From: Lactobacillus kullabergensis
GTDB lineage: Bacteria > Bacillota > Bacilli > Lactobacillales > Lactobacillaceae
Length of the DNA: 64,000 bases
Assembly: GCF_000967195.1 (NCBI RefSeq)
Contig: NZ_KQ033871.1
Span: 1,576,499 to 1,640,498 of the forward strand
Direction of reading: 5' to 3'
The first letter of the stretch is position 1. Every line of letters starts with the position of its first letter. This document shows, piece by piece, positions 55,361 through 63,758 of this stretch. A program made the position numbers and the translations under genes. The notes beneath the pieces are model-generated. The model was not told the DNA's origin. It did not search any database and saw only the letters and a list, made by a program, of their open reading frames with translations.

Positions 55361-58333
55361 TTACTTATAAAAGCCTTTAATCTTAAGACCATAGGCCTTC
55401 CCAGCTGTCATGTCATATTGAATAGCCTCATAATCGGCTAAAACTTCCTGCTGCTTCTTGGTCAAGTATTTCGGTTCTATTACTTGTCCTTGCCTTCCAA
55501 TTAACTCGAAGCCTTTATCACCTTTAAAGTTAATAGTAATAGCTGGTAATTTCTTATGAACTTCTGTTAACAGAGCCTGGTAAGGAGTAACTTTCGAATC
55601 TGTCTGTTCAAGCATCATTGCAATAAAGTCACTTGAGCTGACGAAATTATTAGCCTTACGTGGCAGTCTCTTTTTAGCACCATGCTGACGGGCATATTTA
55701 TTTGAATAGATAAAGTAGCGCGTTGAGTGCATTTGTACCGGGTATTTAGCAGTATAACTCTGAGAAAGGATGCTTGGATAGTGATCACCGTAAAAGACCA
55801 AAGTAATTGGCTTTTTAATTTTATCAATCTGCTCGATAAACTGTTTAACTGCCTTGTCAGTATATTGCGTACCCTTTACGTAGGTAGCCATTTGATCACG
55901 TACTGCTGGAGATTTGAATAATTCTCCAGAAATCTTGCCCATATATTCGTTATTTGGATACCAATTATTATATGGCATGTGATTTTGAATTGAAATCAAG
56001 TTGATAAACTGTCCGCCATCGCGGGAATTGATTTCTTTTAGACCATTAGCATAGGTAGTAAAGTCAGAGTTATAACCACTCTTACCCAATTTCTTCTGGT
56101 CAATAACCTTATATTTCGAACCAACATAGATAAACTTATCAAATTTAAACCTATGATAATCTTCCTGTCTTGAGTAATAAGTACCAATAAAAGGGTGGAC
56201 AGCAGATTTATAATCGAAGTTCATCCCTATTGTTGGGTAAAAATCATAGTTTGGAACCACTTGAACATAAGGGGTCAAGGTGGATTTAAACATTCCCATG
56301 TTTAAACCAGTTAAAGTTTCCCATTCCATGTTGGCGGTTCCACCACCATAACCAGCACTGAGCATGTTGCCGTATGTTGAACGCGACTTCATTGATTGAA
56401 TAAACTTAACTGGATTTGGAACATCACGGTCAAGCCTAAATGTAGGGAAAGTGCTTGGGTCAACAAAACTTTCACTCAAATTAAAGACAATAGTTTGATC
56501 TTTAAGAGTATTTTTGCGTTTCTTATTTATCCTAGCAGCAACTTTTTCATATTTATTATTTAACTGCTTGATACTTGTTTCTGAATATCCCTCAGGCTGA
56601 TCCATAATTTGCAAATCAATATAATTCAAGAAATTAAGTACAGGACCATTTACCTGAATATCACGTTCGGGATTACGGAACCTTTGTTTATTATCAAAAC
56701 CGCGATTGATATGATAGATAACTCCGCCGTCATGGTTAAAACGCAATGGTGTTACAAATAATAATAAGCTTAAAAGTGCCCAAATACCACGTCTCTTCCA
56801 TGATCCACGCTTTTTAACAGGGAATTTTATCTCTAAGAAAATGTCAAGAGCAATAACTACAACGAGTGCAACTAAAATCACAATGACAGTAGTTTTACCG
56901 ATCATTGGTATTAATGTTTTCCAATTAACAATTTCACTAAGTTCAGTTGGATAAATTGGCTCTCCACGTAAAATCAGCTTAATCTTATTAGCAACAGCCC
57001 AGCCGACCGCAATCAAACTGACTAAAATGTTTGAAGTCCAGTATCGTGTAGTTACAAAATAAAAGACGGAGAACAACGCATCAAGAAAGATAGTTGTCAA
57101 AATCATGGCAAAGAATTTAGTGCCTAGAAGATAAACTATCGCATTAATTGTAGAAGCTGTACTTATTTGAATTCGTAAATTATCAGATTCAATTAGGAAA
57201 GAACCAAAACTTAGAATGTAGAACCAGGCCCAAGTAAGCAAATTTACTCTATTAGTAACTATAAACTTGGTAAAGATTGCCCATACTTTTTCACATATCT
57301 TAGCTAAATTAGGTTCGTTATCTAAATAATTAATTATTTTTGCGAACGGATTGATTTGGAACAAATAGCGGTCAAGTAACTGATACCAAACAATCACAAT
57401 TAATAGCATAATAACAAGCATAATCAACTTGTTAACTATTGAGGAGTCAGTGAACTGAAATGCTCTCATAAACCTCGGAGAAATGGGTGCATCCATGATC
57501 ATGATTACCGGGATAAAATAGCGCATTTGCTTTTTATTAAAAGTCATAATAACTTTTTTGAATAATAAGAAAACCGCTACTACCAGTAAAAACATGAACG
57601 GAGATGAAGGATTGTTTAAGAACTCCCTGTTCCAGTCACCACCCCCGTTGCCAGAAATAATTTGTGACCAGTAAACAGCATCGAACCCAGAAACACCGAT
57701 TATCACAATGAAGAAAGAAAGAAAACCGCTAATTAAAGATAAAGTTAACAATTTTTTGCCAATGTGGATATTAGCTAAAAACATGCCCCAGGCAAAAAAT
57801 AAAACCAAGTAAAGACCATATAGCGAATATTGAAATGACAGGTTGCCGGCACTTAGGGCAAAGCCGAGTAGAGTTAATAAACTCAAAACCAGGAGGTTTT
57901 GCTTAATTGTCAATTTATGCAAAAAGTCATACAAATGTGGTTGAATCAACAAACAGAAAATCAAACCAGAAAACAAAACAGATGTACTGGTAATGATCGG
58001 AAACAACATGCCCCATACACGCCACATATTAAAGCGGGCAGGAACTATAAAGAAAAATAAAATGTAATAGACAATCAAAGTCACGCTGGCTAACAACCAG
58101 TATTTAAAACTTTCGCTAACACTTTGTTTTTTCTTACTATAAACAGCACCAAATATCATGGGAATAAGCATTAAAGTCGCATTATGCAACATATTTGGCA
58201 TAAAACGGACAAATGAAAAATGTGCTCTGGCAGCAATTCCCTTCAAGTTGAACATTTGGATCAGCATGAACAGAGTTGCTACCAGAAGGCAGACTATCTG
58301 GATGGCTTTTAAAGATTTTTTGTTTTTATTCAT
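55361..58333 (-). CDS. Polytopic membrane protein with C-terminal LtaS-type sulfatase domain
   Basis: About 990 aa, much longer than LtaS (~650-700). Residues ~1-340 form ~10 membrane helices with acyltransferase-3-like arrangement (inference from topology, no motif certain). Residues ~370-560 add ~5 more helices as in LtaS. The extracellular sulfatase domain follows: 'FNLSESFVDPSTFP' (metal Glu), T666 in 'GGGTANMEW' as expected nucleophile, 'IQNHMPY' and 'FYGDHYPSIL' (metal Asp-His). LtaS-family proteins transfer glycerol-phosphate from phosphatidylglycerol. The ATG at 58333 is preferred over GTG 58354, although AGGAAA is 12 nt away. 36 nt after the PlsY-like gene, in an operon with LCP. Probably transfers a phospho-glycerol-type group onto an envelope glycan. 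Confidence 0.82.
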   Translation of the reverse strand: MNKNKKSLKAIQIVCLLVATLFMLIQMFNLKGIAARAHFSFVRFMPNMLHNATLMLIPMIFGAVYSKKKQSVSESFKYWLLASVTLIVYYILFFFIVPARFNMWRVWGMLFPIITSTSVLFSGLIFCLLIQPHLYDFLHKLTIKQNLLVLSLLTLLGFALSAGNLSFQYSLYGLYLVLFFAWGMFLANIHIGKKLLTLSLISGFLSFFIVIIGVSGFDAVYWSQIISGNGGGDWNREFLNNPSSPFMFLLVVAVFLLFKKVIMTFNKKQMRYFIPVIMIMDAPISPRFMRAFQFTDSSIVNKLIMLVIMLLIVIVWYQLLDRYLFQINPFAKIINYLDNEPNLAKICEKVWAIFTKFIVTNRVNLLTWAWFYILSFGSFLIESDNLRIQISTASTINAIVYLLGTKFFAMILTTIFLDALFSVFYFVTTRYWTSNILVSLIAVGWAVANKIKLILRGEPIYPTELSEIVNWKTLIPMIGKTTVIVILVALVVVIALDIFLEIKFPVKKRGSWKRRGIWALLSLLLFVTPLRFNHDGGVIYHINRGFDNKQRFRNPERDIQVNGPVLNFLNYIDLQIMDQPEGYSETSIKQLNNKYEKVAARINKKRKNTLKDQTIVFNLSESFVDPSTFPTFRLDRDVPNPVKFIQSMKSRSTYGNMLSAGYGGGTANMEWETLTGLNMGMFKSTLTPYVQVVPNYDFYPTIGMNFDYKSAVHPFIGTYYSRQEDYHRFKFDKFIYVGSKYKVIDQKKLGKSGYNSDFTTYANGLKEINSRDGGQFINLISIQNHMPYNNWYPNNEYMGKISGELFKSPAVRDQMATYVKGTQYTDKAVKQFIEQIDKIKKPITLVFYGDHYPSILSQSYTAKYPVQMHSTRYFIYSNKYARQHGAKKRLPRKANNFVSSSDFIAMMLEQTDSKVTPYQALLTEVHKKLPAITINFKGDKGFELIGRQGQVIEPKYLTKKQQEVLADYEAIQYDMTAGKAYGLKIKGFYK

Positions 58334-58368
58334 ATTTCTAGTTATTTTCCTCACTAAAAATGATGCTA

Positions 58369-58986
58369 TTAATTATTACGCTTAATACCCAACTTTTTCT
58401 TAATTGAGTATAAAACATCAACCTTTTTTCCTTTCCCGGCAAAAAAGTCACGAAGATCATATCTAAATTTATAGACCATAATCAACGTCATAATCAATAA
58501 TACGATTCCGGCTTCCTTAGTTGTTAAAAATTCATATAAACTGAACAATATTATAAAAATTATTGGTGGAACCGTCAAATTTTGTAAAATTATCAACAGG
58601 AAAAAAGCAATTAACAATGTAACTGCAGCTACCGGTGTATCATATAGTGCTGCTACTATAACAGCGACCGTTACACCTTTACCACCATGGAAATGTTCCC
58701 AAAAAGGAAAACAGTGGCCTAGCATTAATCCCAAGCCTGCATATAACAAAGCAATACTGTCTGAGAAAAAACAGTGTACTATTAAAAGACAAATGAGAGT
58801 TTTTAGTATATCGCCAATACAAGTTAATATACCCCATTTTTTCCCAAACACGGCTCCGACATTTGCAGTTCCCGGATTACCTGATCCCACCTTTGTAGGA
58901 TCTTGATGCAAAGCAAAACGACAAATCAACACGGCAGTGAGTAGACAACCAAACCCATATCCAATAATGATTGACCACAAACGCAT
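58369..58986 (-). CDS. PlsY-like glycerol-3-phosphate acyltransferase
   Basis: 205 aa with ~5-6 membrane segments. The three PlsY motifs are present: 'GSGNPGTANVGAVFGKKWG' (~34-52), 'GLGLMLGHCFPFWEHFHGGKGVTVA' (~85-109, in two parts) and a C-terminal 'KFRYDLRDFF'-type segment. PlsY makes lysophosphatidate from acyl-phosphate and glycerol-3-phosphate. Its place between LCP and an LtaS-type gene suggests a second, dedicated PlsY paralogue rather than the housekeeping enzyme (inference). ATG 58986 is preferred over TTG 58992; GAAGGTGA is upstream. Begins 3 nt after the LCP stop. Confidence 0.88.
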   Translation of the reverse strand: MRLWSIIIGYGFGCLLTAVLICRFALHQDPTKVGSGNPGTANVGAVFGKKWGILTCIGDILKTLICLLIVHCFFSDSIALLYAGLGLMLGHCFPFWEHFHGGKGVTVAVIVAALYDTPVAAVTLLIAFFLLIILQNLTVPPIIFIILFSLYEFLTTKEAGIVLLIMTLIMVYKFRYDLRDFFAGKGKKVDVLYSIKKKLGIKRNN

Positions 58987-58988
58987 TA

Positions 58989-60110
58989 TCAATAGTCACC
59001 TTCTTCCTGGTAACTTTGATCTTGATAATCCTCATATATGTGATATTCTTGACTATCAGGGTTTTTAAAACTGAAACCATCAATTTTATTGCGCTTATTC
59101 TGATAAGTTTCATTATTATTTACAGGCGCTTCGGGTAAACCAAGTTCTGCTCGCAGGTAATCTGATACTCGCTGTAATTCTTTAGTAGATTGCACCTGAT
59201 AAGAAGAACCATCTATTGTAGCATTGTGTCCATGAAGATAATCATTTTTTACGTTTTTAGTAGAATCACGATAATTGAAGGCAATCTGACGCAATGCATC
59301 AAAGGGTAAATTGGTTTTAAGATTTCCAGAAACTGACGATAATACTGAATCCAAGCGAGTTAAAGTATTAATTGAAACTGCCTTTTTTATAATAGTAGTA
59401 ATCACTTGGCGCTGACGCTTTTGACGACCATAATCACCTTCTGGATCATCATAACGCATTCGTGAATATGCCAAAGCACCACCGCCACCCATGTGGGTCA
59501 GCTGATTTTTCTTAAAAATATAACCACCATACTCAAAGCTCAGAGTAGGTCTGATATTAATACCGCCAACATAGCGGATGAGACGCATAATGCCCTTCAT
59601 ATTTACCAAAACATAATATTTAATTGGTACATTTATTAATTTGGACACGCTCGCCATCGACATGGCAGCCCCACCAACAGGATAAGCGGCATTTATTTTT
59701 TCAACCTGAAACTGGTCAGCACCAATCATTTGAGCCATAGTGTCTCGTGGAACTGACATTAAAGTGTAGCGTTTCTTTTGAGGATTAACAACGGCAATAA
59801 TAATGGTGTCAGTGTTGCCTTTCTTCTCTTTACGGTCAAGCGCTCCAGTATCGCTGCCCATTAACAACACCGCAAATTTTTTCTTACCGTTGAACTCACC
59901 ATTTTTAATCTGTACGCCGTTTTTAGCGTCATACGCATCGTCAACTGTATCTTTTGTACGAAAATAAATATATGCTGAATACACGCAGACCGCCAAGACT
60001 AAAAGTGCTATAAGACATGATAACCACGCCAAAATACGTCTTTTTTTATGGTAATCTTTTGCATGTAATTCAACTCGACTTTTATTCGGATGATTATCGT
60101 TGTGATCCAT
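58989..60110 (-). CDS. LCP (LytR-CpsA-Psr) family glycopolymer transferase
   Basis: 373 aa. One N-terminal membrane helix (ILAWLSCLIALLVLAVCVY, ~28-46) and an extracellular LCP domain: 'FAVLLMGSDTGALDR' , 'NTDTIIIAVVNPQ', 'TLMSVPRDT', 'KINAAYPVGG', 'RMRYDDPEGDYGRQKRQRQVI' with the conserved Arg/Asp set. A ~60-aa acidic Tyr/Gln-rich C-tail is unusual. LCP proteins attach teichoic acids, capsule or other glycans to peptidoglycan from undecaprenyl-PP. First gene of the operon with PlsY-like and LtaS-like genes. The ribosome site is weak. Confidence 0.92.
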   Translation of the reverse strand: MDHNDNHPNKSRVELHAKDYHKKRRILAWLSCLIALLVLAVCVYSAYIYFRTKDTVDDAYDAKNGVQIKNGEFNGKKKFAVLLMGSDTGALDRKEKKGNTDTIIIAVVNPQKKRYTLMSVPRDTMAQMIGADQFQVEKINAAYPVGGAAMSMASVSKLINVPIKYYVLVNMKGIMRLIRYVGGINIRPTLSFEYGGYIFKKNQLTHMGGGGALAYSRMRYDDPEGDYGRQKRQRQVITTIIKKAVSINTLTRLDSVLSSVSGNLKTNLPFDALRQIAFNYRDSTKNVKNDYLHGHNATIDGSSYQVQSTKELQRVSDYLRAELGLPEAPVNNNETYQNKRNKIDGFSFKNPDSQEYHIYEDYQDQSYQEEGDY

Positions 60111-60163
60111 AACTTTTTATTTACCCAAATTTTAATTACAATGAGTACATTATAGCAAAAAAA

Positions 60164-60183
60164 ACAAGCCATTGCCGGTTTGT
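60164..60183 (-). terminator. Terminator of the mutarotase-like gene
   Basis: Minus strand ACAAACC-GGCAAT-GGCTTGT with one mismatch, then T8, 30 nt past the stop at 60214. A -10 TATAAT at 60149-60154 for the LCP operon lies right behind it. Confidence 0.7.
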
Positions 60184-60213
60184 CTATTTTATCTTATTAA
60201 AATCGTTAATTAT

Positions 60214-60780
60214 TTAACTCAAGGCTAGGCTTAATCTCAGATCCTCATCACTGTCACTAGCCAGTGTAGCTGCATCATAAGCAACACTAATCTGATTGTT
60301 CTCAGCTGTTAATGTAAAATTAGGAGATGCTATGGTCAAATTAGTTTTATCTTTATTTAATACGATTTCGTTAGCATTAGTATTTACTTTCCATCCTGAA
60401 AAAACTGGTATCACGAATTTCAGCGAAAACGGCATATCTTTATGAGAATTATTTTTCAGGTAAAATTTAATATCTATTCCACTTCCCTCTAGTGCGTACG
60501 TTAATATTGCTTCAAAGTGGAACGGAAACTTTTTATAACTAGAATTGTCGTCAATCAAAGCCAAACTAACACGCGAATCCCCCTTGTCTACAACTGTCCA
60601 AGGCAGAATATCTGCTAGATTTTCCTTCTGTTCGGCTCCTCTAAAAATAACTTCTAATGCTTTTTGCGTAGCAACATCTTTAAAATAATCAATTTGACTA
60701 TTTTGGGCAACAAAGTTAACCACTTTAGCTCCCTTTTCAGAAACAGCAACACGCAAAACAGAACTTTCAATTGTTTGCAT
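60214..60780 (-). CDS. Galactose-mutarotase-like fold protein, short
   Basis: 188 aa, beta-rich. It starts like aldose epimerases ('SSVLRVAVSEKGAKVVNFVAQNS') and continues 'FRGAEQKENLADILPWTVVDKGD' and 'FHFEAILTYALEGSGIDIKFYLKNNSHKDMPFSLKFVIPVF' as in that fold. Full mutarotases are ~290-340 aa and have catalytic His/Glu motifs; neither is recognisable here. It may be a carbohydrate-binding relative. GGGAG precedes the ATG. A TTGACA/CTATTT promoter with the palindrome at 60811-60833 sits directly upstream. Function unknown. Confidence 0.55.
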   Translation of the reverse strand: MQTIESSVLRVAVSEKGAKVVNFVAQNSQIDYFKDVATQKALEVIFRGAEQKENLADILPWTVVDKGDSRVSLALIDDNSSYKKFPFHFEAILTYALEGSGIDIKFYLKNNSHKDMPFSLKFVIPVFSGWKVNTNANEIVLNKDKTNLTIASPNFTLTAENNQISVAYDAATLASDSDEDLRLSLALS

Positions 60781-61126
60781 AATTTACTCCCAAACTTTTT
60801 CTCTTTCAAAAATAGCACTCAAATAGTGCTATTGTCAATTTGAGCTCAAAATACAAGATTTTTTGCAATGCCTTCTTTTTATTCAATCAAATTATTGAAG
60901 AAAAATTATACTTAAATTTTCAAAAAATGATATAATACTGCGCTTTTCAGATAACATTTTAATCTAAAGGTTATTTTAAAGCATTTTTACTAAAAGAAAC
61001 TAAATTTATTAGCAAAATTTACTTAGATATATTATAATTAACTTGTTCCCGAAGATTATAAAAAAGTTTTTGGAACAAGTTAATAAAAAGGGCATCCCAA
61101 TTGATTGGGATGCTTTTTTTTGTATA
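60781..61126. other. Intergenic region with operator-like palindrome and possible small RNA
   Basis: Contains the palindrome AATAGCACT-CAAAT-AGTGCTATT at 60811-60833, overlapped on the minus strand by -35 TTGACA (60833-60838) and -10 CTATTT (60810-60815). On the plus strand an extended -10 TGATATAAT (60928-60936) leads to two hairpins, the second being a strong terminator at ~61089-61120. Confidence 0.6.
60943..61120 (+). ncRNA. Candidate small RNA
   Basis: An extended -10 TGATATAAT (60928-60936) is followed by ~175 nt without coding potential. Then comes a hairpin with 12-bp arms TTAACTTGTTCC (61038-61049) and GGAACAAGTTAA (61072-61083), and a terminator stem GGGCATCCCAAT / ATTGGGATGC followed by T9. 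The nearest plus-strand gene downstream is 2.6 kb away, so it is not a leader. Only structural evidence; -35 is weak. Confidence 0.35.
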
Positions 61127-61414
61127 TTATATTTCGTAATTAATGCGATCACGAGAAGCTTCGGTAAGGTCTGCAGAAACAGGTGCAACAAATGAGCCAT
61201 CATCTGGTAATTCAATATCACTAAGCTTGCTAGCCTTGGGCAATACTGACTTATTATAAAGACGACTGGCAAGGGTGTCAGCGGCCATTTTCATTGACTC
61301 GCGCAAACCTTGACCTTCAGTTATTCCACCTTTAACATCAGGGAAACTAATTACATAAATATCATTTTCCAGTGGCTTAAAAACAGCTGGATACGTCACA
61401 ACTTTATGGTTCAT
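61127..61414 (-). CDS. HicB-like antitoxin-family protein (orphan)
   Basis: 95 aa. 'YPAVFKPLENDIYVISFPDVKGGITEGQGLRESMKMAADTLASRLY' matches the HicB partial RNase-H fold, split by its helix. The C-terminus 'LPDDGSFVAPVSADLTEA' lacks an obvious ribbon-helix-helix or HTH. No HicA toxin ORF was found on either side, so it is an orphan. Many lactobacilli carry such single HicB proteins; the role is unclear. ATG 61414 follows GAGGAGG; longer start at 61450 rejected. Confidence 0.82.
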   Translation of the reverse strand: MNHKVVTYPAVFKPLENDIYVISFPDVKGGITEGQGLRESMKMAADTLASRLYNKSVLPKASKLSDIELPDDGSFVAPVSADLTEASRDRINYEI

Positions 61415-61505
61415 CCTAGACCTCCTCATTTTGCTCTTTACTTCTACCATAATATACCCAAATTGACCAAAAGAAGAAATAATTATTAAAAATTATTTTT
61501 TAAAA

Positions 61506-61592
61506 TAAAAAAGAGTTGATTTTTATAATTGATGTGACCCCCAAATTTGTCCTAAATTTGGGGGTCATATCAAATTTTCAACACTTTTTTAT
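61506..61592. repeat. Long near-perfect palindrome between MFS and HicB genes
   Basis: Core arms GACCCCCAAATTT (61536-61548) and AAATTTGGGGGTC (61554-61566), loop GTCCT, perfect. They extend imperfectly outwards to AAAAAAGAGTTGA (61506-61518) and TCAAC-CTTTTTT (~61578-61592). The outer arms end in T-tracts, so it may terminate the MFS transcript. The GC-rich core stands out from the AT-rich surroundings and looks like a mobile palindrome or recombination remnant. Confidence 0.7.
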
Positions 61593-61598
61593 ATTTAA

Positions 61599-63032
61599 TT
61601 ATTTATTATTTTTAAATAGTCTCCACCCACTCAGAAGAACAGTAATCATACAAATTATCATTGAAATAATAAAAACCACATGCATGCCATAAATAAAAAT
61701 TTCAGGTTGTTTGGGCAGATAAGCGGTAACTCTTGCCCCCTTTGCTTTGCTCATCGCAGCAAACAATACAGTAGTAGCACTTGATATACCAATGACCATT
61801 CCAAGATTTCGAGAAAGTGAATTAATACTGCCTGCAATGCCTAAATCTTTTTGCTCGACTGAACTCATAACTAAAGAATTATTTGGGGAACTGAATATGC
61901 CACTGCCTAACCCCATAATTGCGATACTAATTATGAATAACCACATAGATGAATCTAAACTGCATAATGTATAACCAATCTGACTGATCAGCAATAACAC
62001 CAGACCAATAAAAGTAATCAATTTAGGACCGATTTTATCAGATATAGAACCAGCAACTGGGGCAGCAAAAAGTTGAACTACTGGTAGTATCATTAAAATT
62101 AAACCGGTTTTCCCTGGTGACAAGTGACGGGCATTTTCAAAATAAAAGGGAGTGACCACATTAAAGAAAAAGTTAGTTATAAAAATTAATAATGCACAAA
62201 GCAGACTAACTGAAAAATCTGGATTTTTAAATAATTTAAATTGCAATAATGGATTTACTACATGATTCTCAACGTAAACAAACCCGATAAAACTGACCAG
62301 ACCCACTAGCAACATAAGTAAAACGGGTAAAGAACTAAAGCCAAGCTGCTGCCCTAAAAAGATACCGCCAAATAATGTAATCATACCTAAAGCAAAGCTG
62401 AAAGAGCCGGCTTTATCTAGAGCAGATTTAGTAAAAGTAATATCCTTGGGCAAAAATATAGCCCCAATCATTGCAGCTATTAGGCCGACAGGAACATTTA
62501 GCAAAAAAATATAAGACCATGAAAGGTGACTTAAAATTAAGCCACCAAGTCCAGGACCGGCAATGGAACCCAGAGCAACAAAAGAGCCGATTGTACCTAA
62601 TGCCTTTCCTCTTTCAGTAGCTGGAAAAATTTCAGTAATGATTCCATTATTAGTAGCCATGGTCATGGCAGCACCAAAAGCCTGCAGTGCCCTGGCCAGC
62701 AATAAAAATATTAAATTAATTCTAATTCCTGATAAAAGCGAACCGGCAATAAAGAATATGGCTCCTAAGCGAAAAACCTTTATTTTGCCGTATGTGTCAC
62801 TTAATTTGCCAAAAAATAAAATAAAGCTGCAGACTACAATCAAATATAGTGAAACTACCCATTCAGATTGACTCATCGGAATATGTAAGTCCTTACTGAT
62901 CACTGGCAAAGCAATATTAACAATCGTACCGTCTAGGGTTGACATAAATGTAAACAGCCCCACAGCAACTAATATCCACCAGCGATTTTTTTGTACCTTT
63001 TGATTAGATTGATAGCTTAATGTTTGTGCCAT
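61599..63032 (-). CDS. DHA2-family drug:H+ antiporter (14 TM)
   Basis: 477 aa, ~14 membrane helices of the EmrB/QacA (DHA2) branch. Helix 1 has 'STLDGTIVNIALPVI' (motif D1, LDxTIVNVALP); the loop after helix 2 has 'GKLSDTYGKIKVFRLG' (motif A). 'GALGTIGSFVALGSIAGPGLGG'-type motif C follows in helix 5 (GSIAGPGLGGLI). It exports drugs or toxic compounds using the proton gradient; the substrate is unknown. GGAGAG precedes the ATG. Terminated by the palindrome at 61506-61592. Monocistronic. Confidence 0.93.
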   Translation of the reverse strand: MAQTLSYQSNQKVQKNRWWILVAVGLFTFMSTLDGTIVNIALPVISKDLHIPMSQSEWVVSLYLIVVCSFILFFGKLSDTYGKIKVFRLGAIFFIAGSLLSGIRINLIFLLLARALQAFGAAMTMATNNGIITEIFPATERGKALGTIGSFVALGSIAGPGLGGLILSHLSWSYIFLLNVPVGLIAAMIGAIFLPKDITFTKSALDKAGSFSFALGMITLFGGIFLGQQLGFSSLPVLLMLLVGLVSFIGFVYVENHVVNPLLQFKLFKNPDFSVSLLCALLIFITNFFFNVVTPFYFENARHLSPGKTGLILMILPVVQLFAAPVAGSISDKIGPKLITFIGLVLLLISQIGYTLCSLDSSMWLFIISIAIMGLGSGIFSSPNNSLVMSSVEQKDLGIAGSINSLSRNLGMVIGISSATTVLFAAMSKAKGARVTAYLPKQPEIFIYGMHVVFIISMIICMITVLLSGWRLFKNNK

Positions 63033-63113
63033 TTTAATATACTCTCCATTTCGAAATTAGTTAGGTACCTTAATAGATTGAATTATACACCTTTTTTTCT
63101 ATCTGCCAAGTAT

Positions 63114-63144
63114 AAAAGCGACCACATATTTATGTAGTCGCTTT
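63114..63144 (-). terminator. Terminator after the small ORF at 63178
   Basis: Stem AAAAGCGACCACAT / ATGTAGTCGCTTTT, one mismatch, T-tracts on both strands. It is 34 nt past the stop at 63178, which supports that ORF being transcribed. Confidence 0.85.
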
Positions 63145-63177
63145 TTCTGATTAGCAGGTGAATATTATGTAAGTAAT

Positions 63178-63282
63178 CTAAATTGATAAAAGTAATTTAC
63201 GAACTTCTTGTGGACTATGAGCATTTAACAAATGCTTGACATTGTCCGGATTTCTAACTATATCAACTAATTGTTCCAGCAT
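63178..63282 (-). CDS. Small 34-aa protein
   Basis: Starts ATG at 63282 after GGAAAGAGGA (6-nt spacing) and ends TAG at 63178. It begins MLEQLVDIVRNPDNV and continues 'KHLLNAHSPQEVRKLLLSI'. The peptide is amphipathic, probably two short helices with no signal sequence or Cys. Its own terminator follows at 63114-63144 and another hairpin lies upstream at 63406-63435. I do not recognise the family. Too short for standard gene callers; it could be a regulatory peptide or a small structural protein. Confidence 0.6.
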   Translation of the reverse strand: MLEQLVDIVRNPDNVKHLLNAHSPQEVRKLLLSI

Positions 63283-63758
63283 TATTTTTCCTCTTTCCAG
63301 ATGTAATCGTTCTCAACAAATATTCAAGCACGACAACAGAGTAAGCAAAAGTCAAGGTTATCTATTATTTCTGGTGCAATCAGTTAACTAGAGATTTTGA
63401 CAACAAAAAAGCACATCTTTTAGAATGTGCTTTTTACTTTTGATTTAGCTTTTCTTTTTCTAAATAAAATATTGTTACCTTTAAGCAAAAACGCAGTACA
63501 AAAATATTAATTACATTTTTAAATGAGGCAGCTATTTATATTAATGATAAGTCCAGCAAAAGCAATAATTTGTAATATCATTATCAAAAGGCTAATTATT
63601 TATTTTTTAACTTTACTTCTTCTTTTTGGTAAACAAAGCGATTTGTATTAAAATTAAACTATCATAGATGCGAAAGAAGCACGAAACATGAGGATTAATA
63701 ATTTTTAATTTTTTTGAGAAATACCACTTAATAAATTTATTTACAGAAAGAGAATTAA
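63283..63758. other. Intergenic region upstream of hflX
   Basis: 476 bp, AT-rich. It contains the terminator-like stem AAAAAGCACAT / ATGTGCTTTTT (63406-63435) with no gene clearly assigned to it. On the minus strand a 20-codon frame at 63519-63581 (MILQIIAFAGLI...) is hydrophobic but has no ribosome site. No promoter for hflX was clear. Confidence 0.5.

Noticed and set aside
63519..63581. 20-codon hydrophobic minus-strand frame (MILQIIAFAGLI...) upstream of hflX
   Set aside because: No ribosome site or promoter; too short to support as a gene or toxin.
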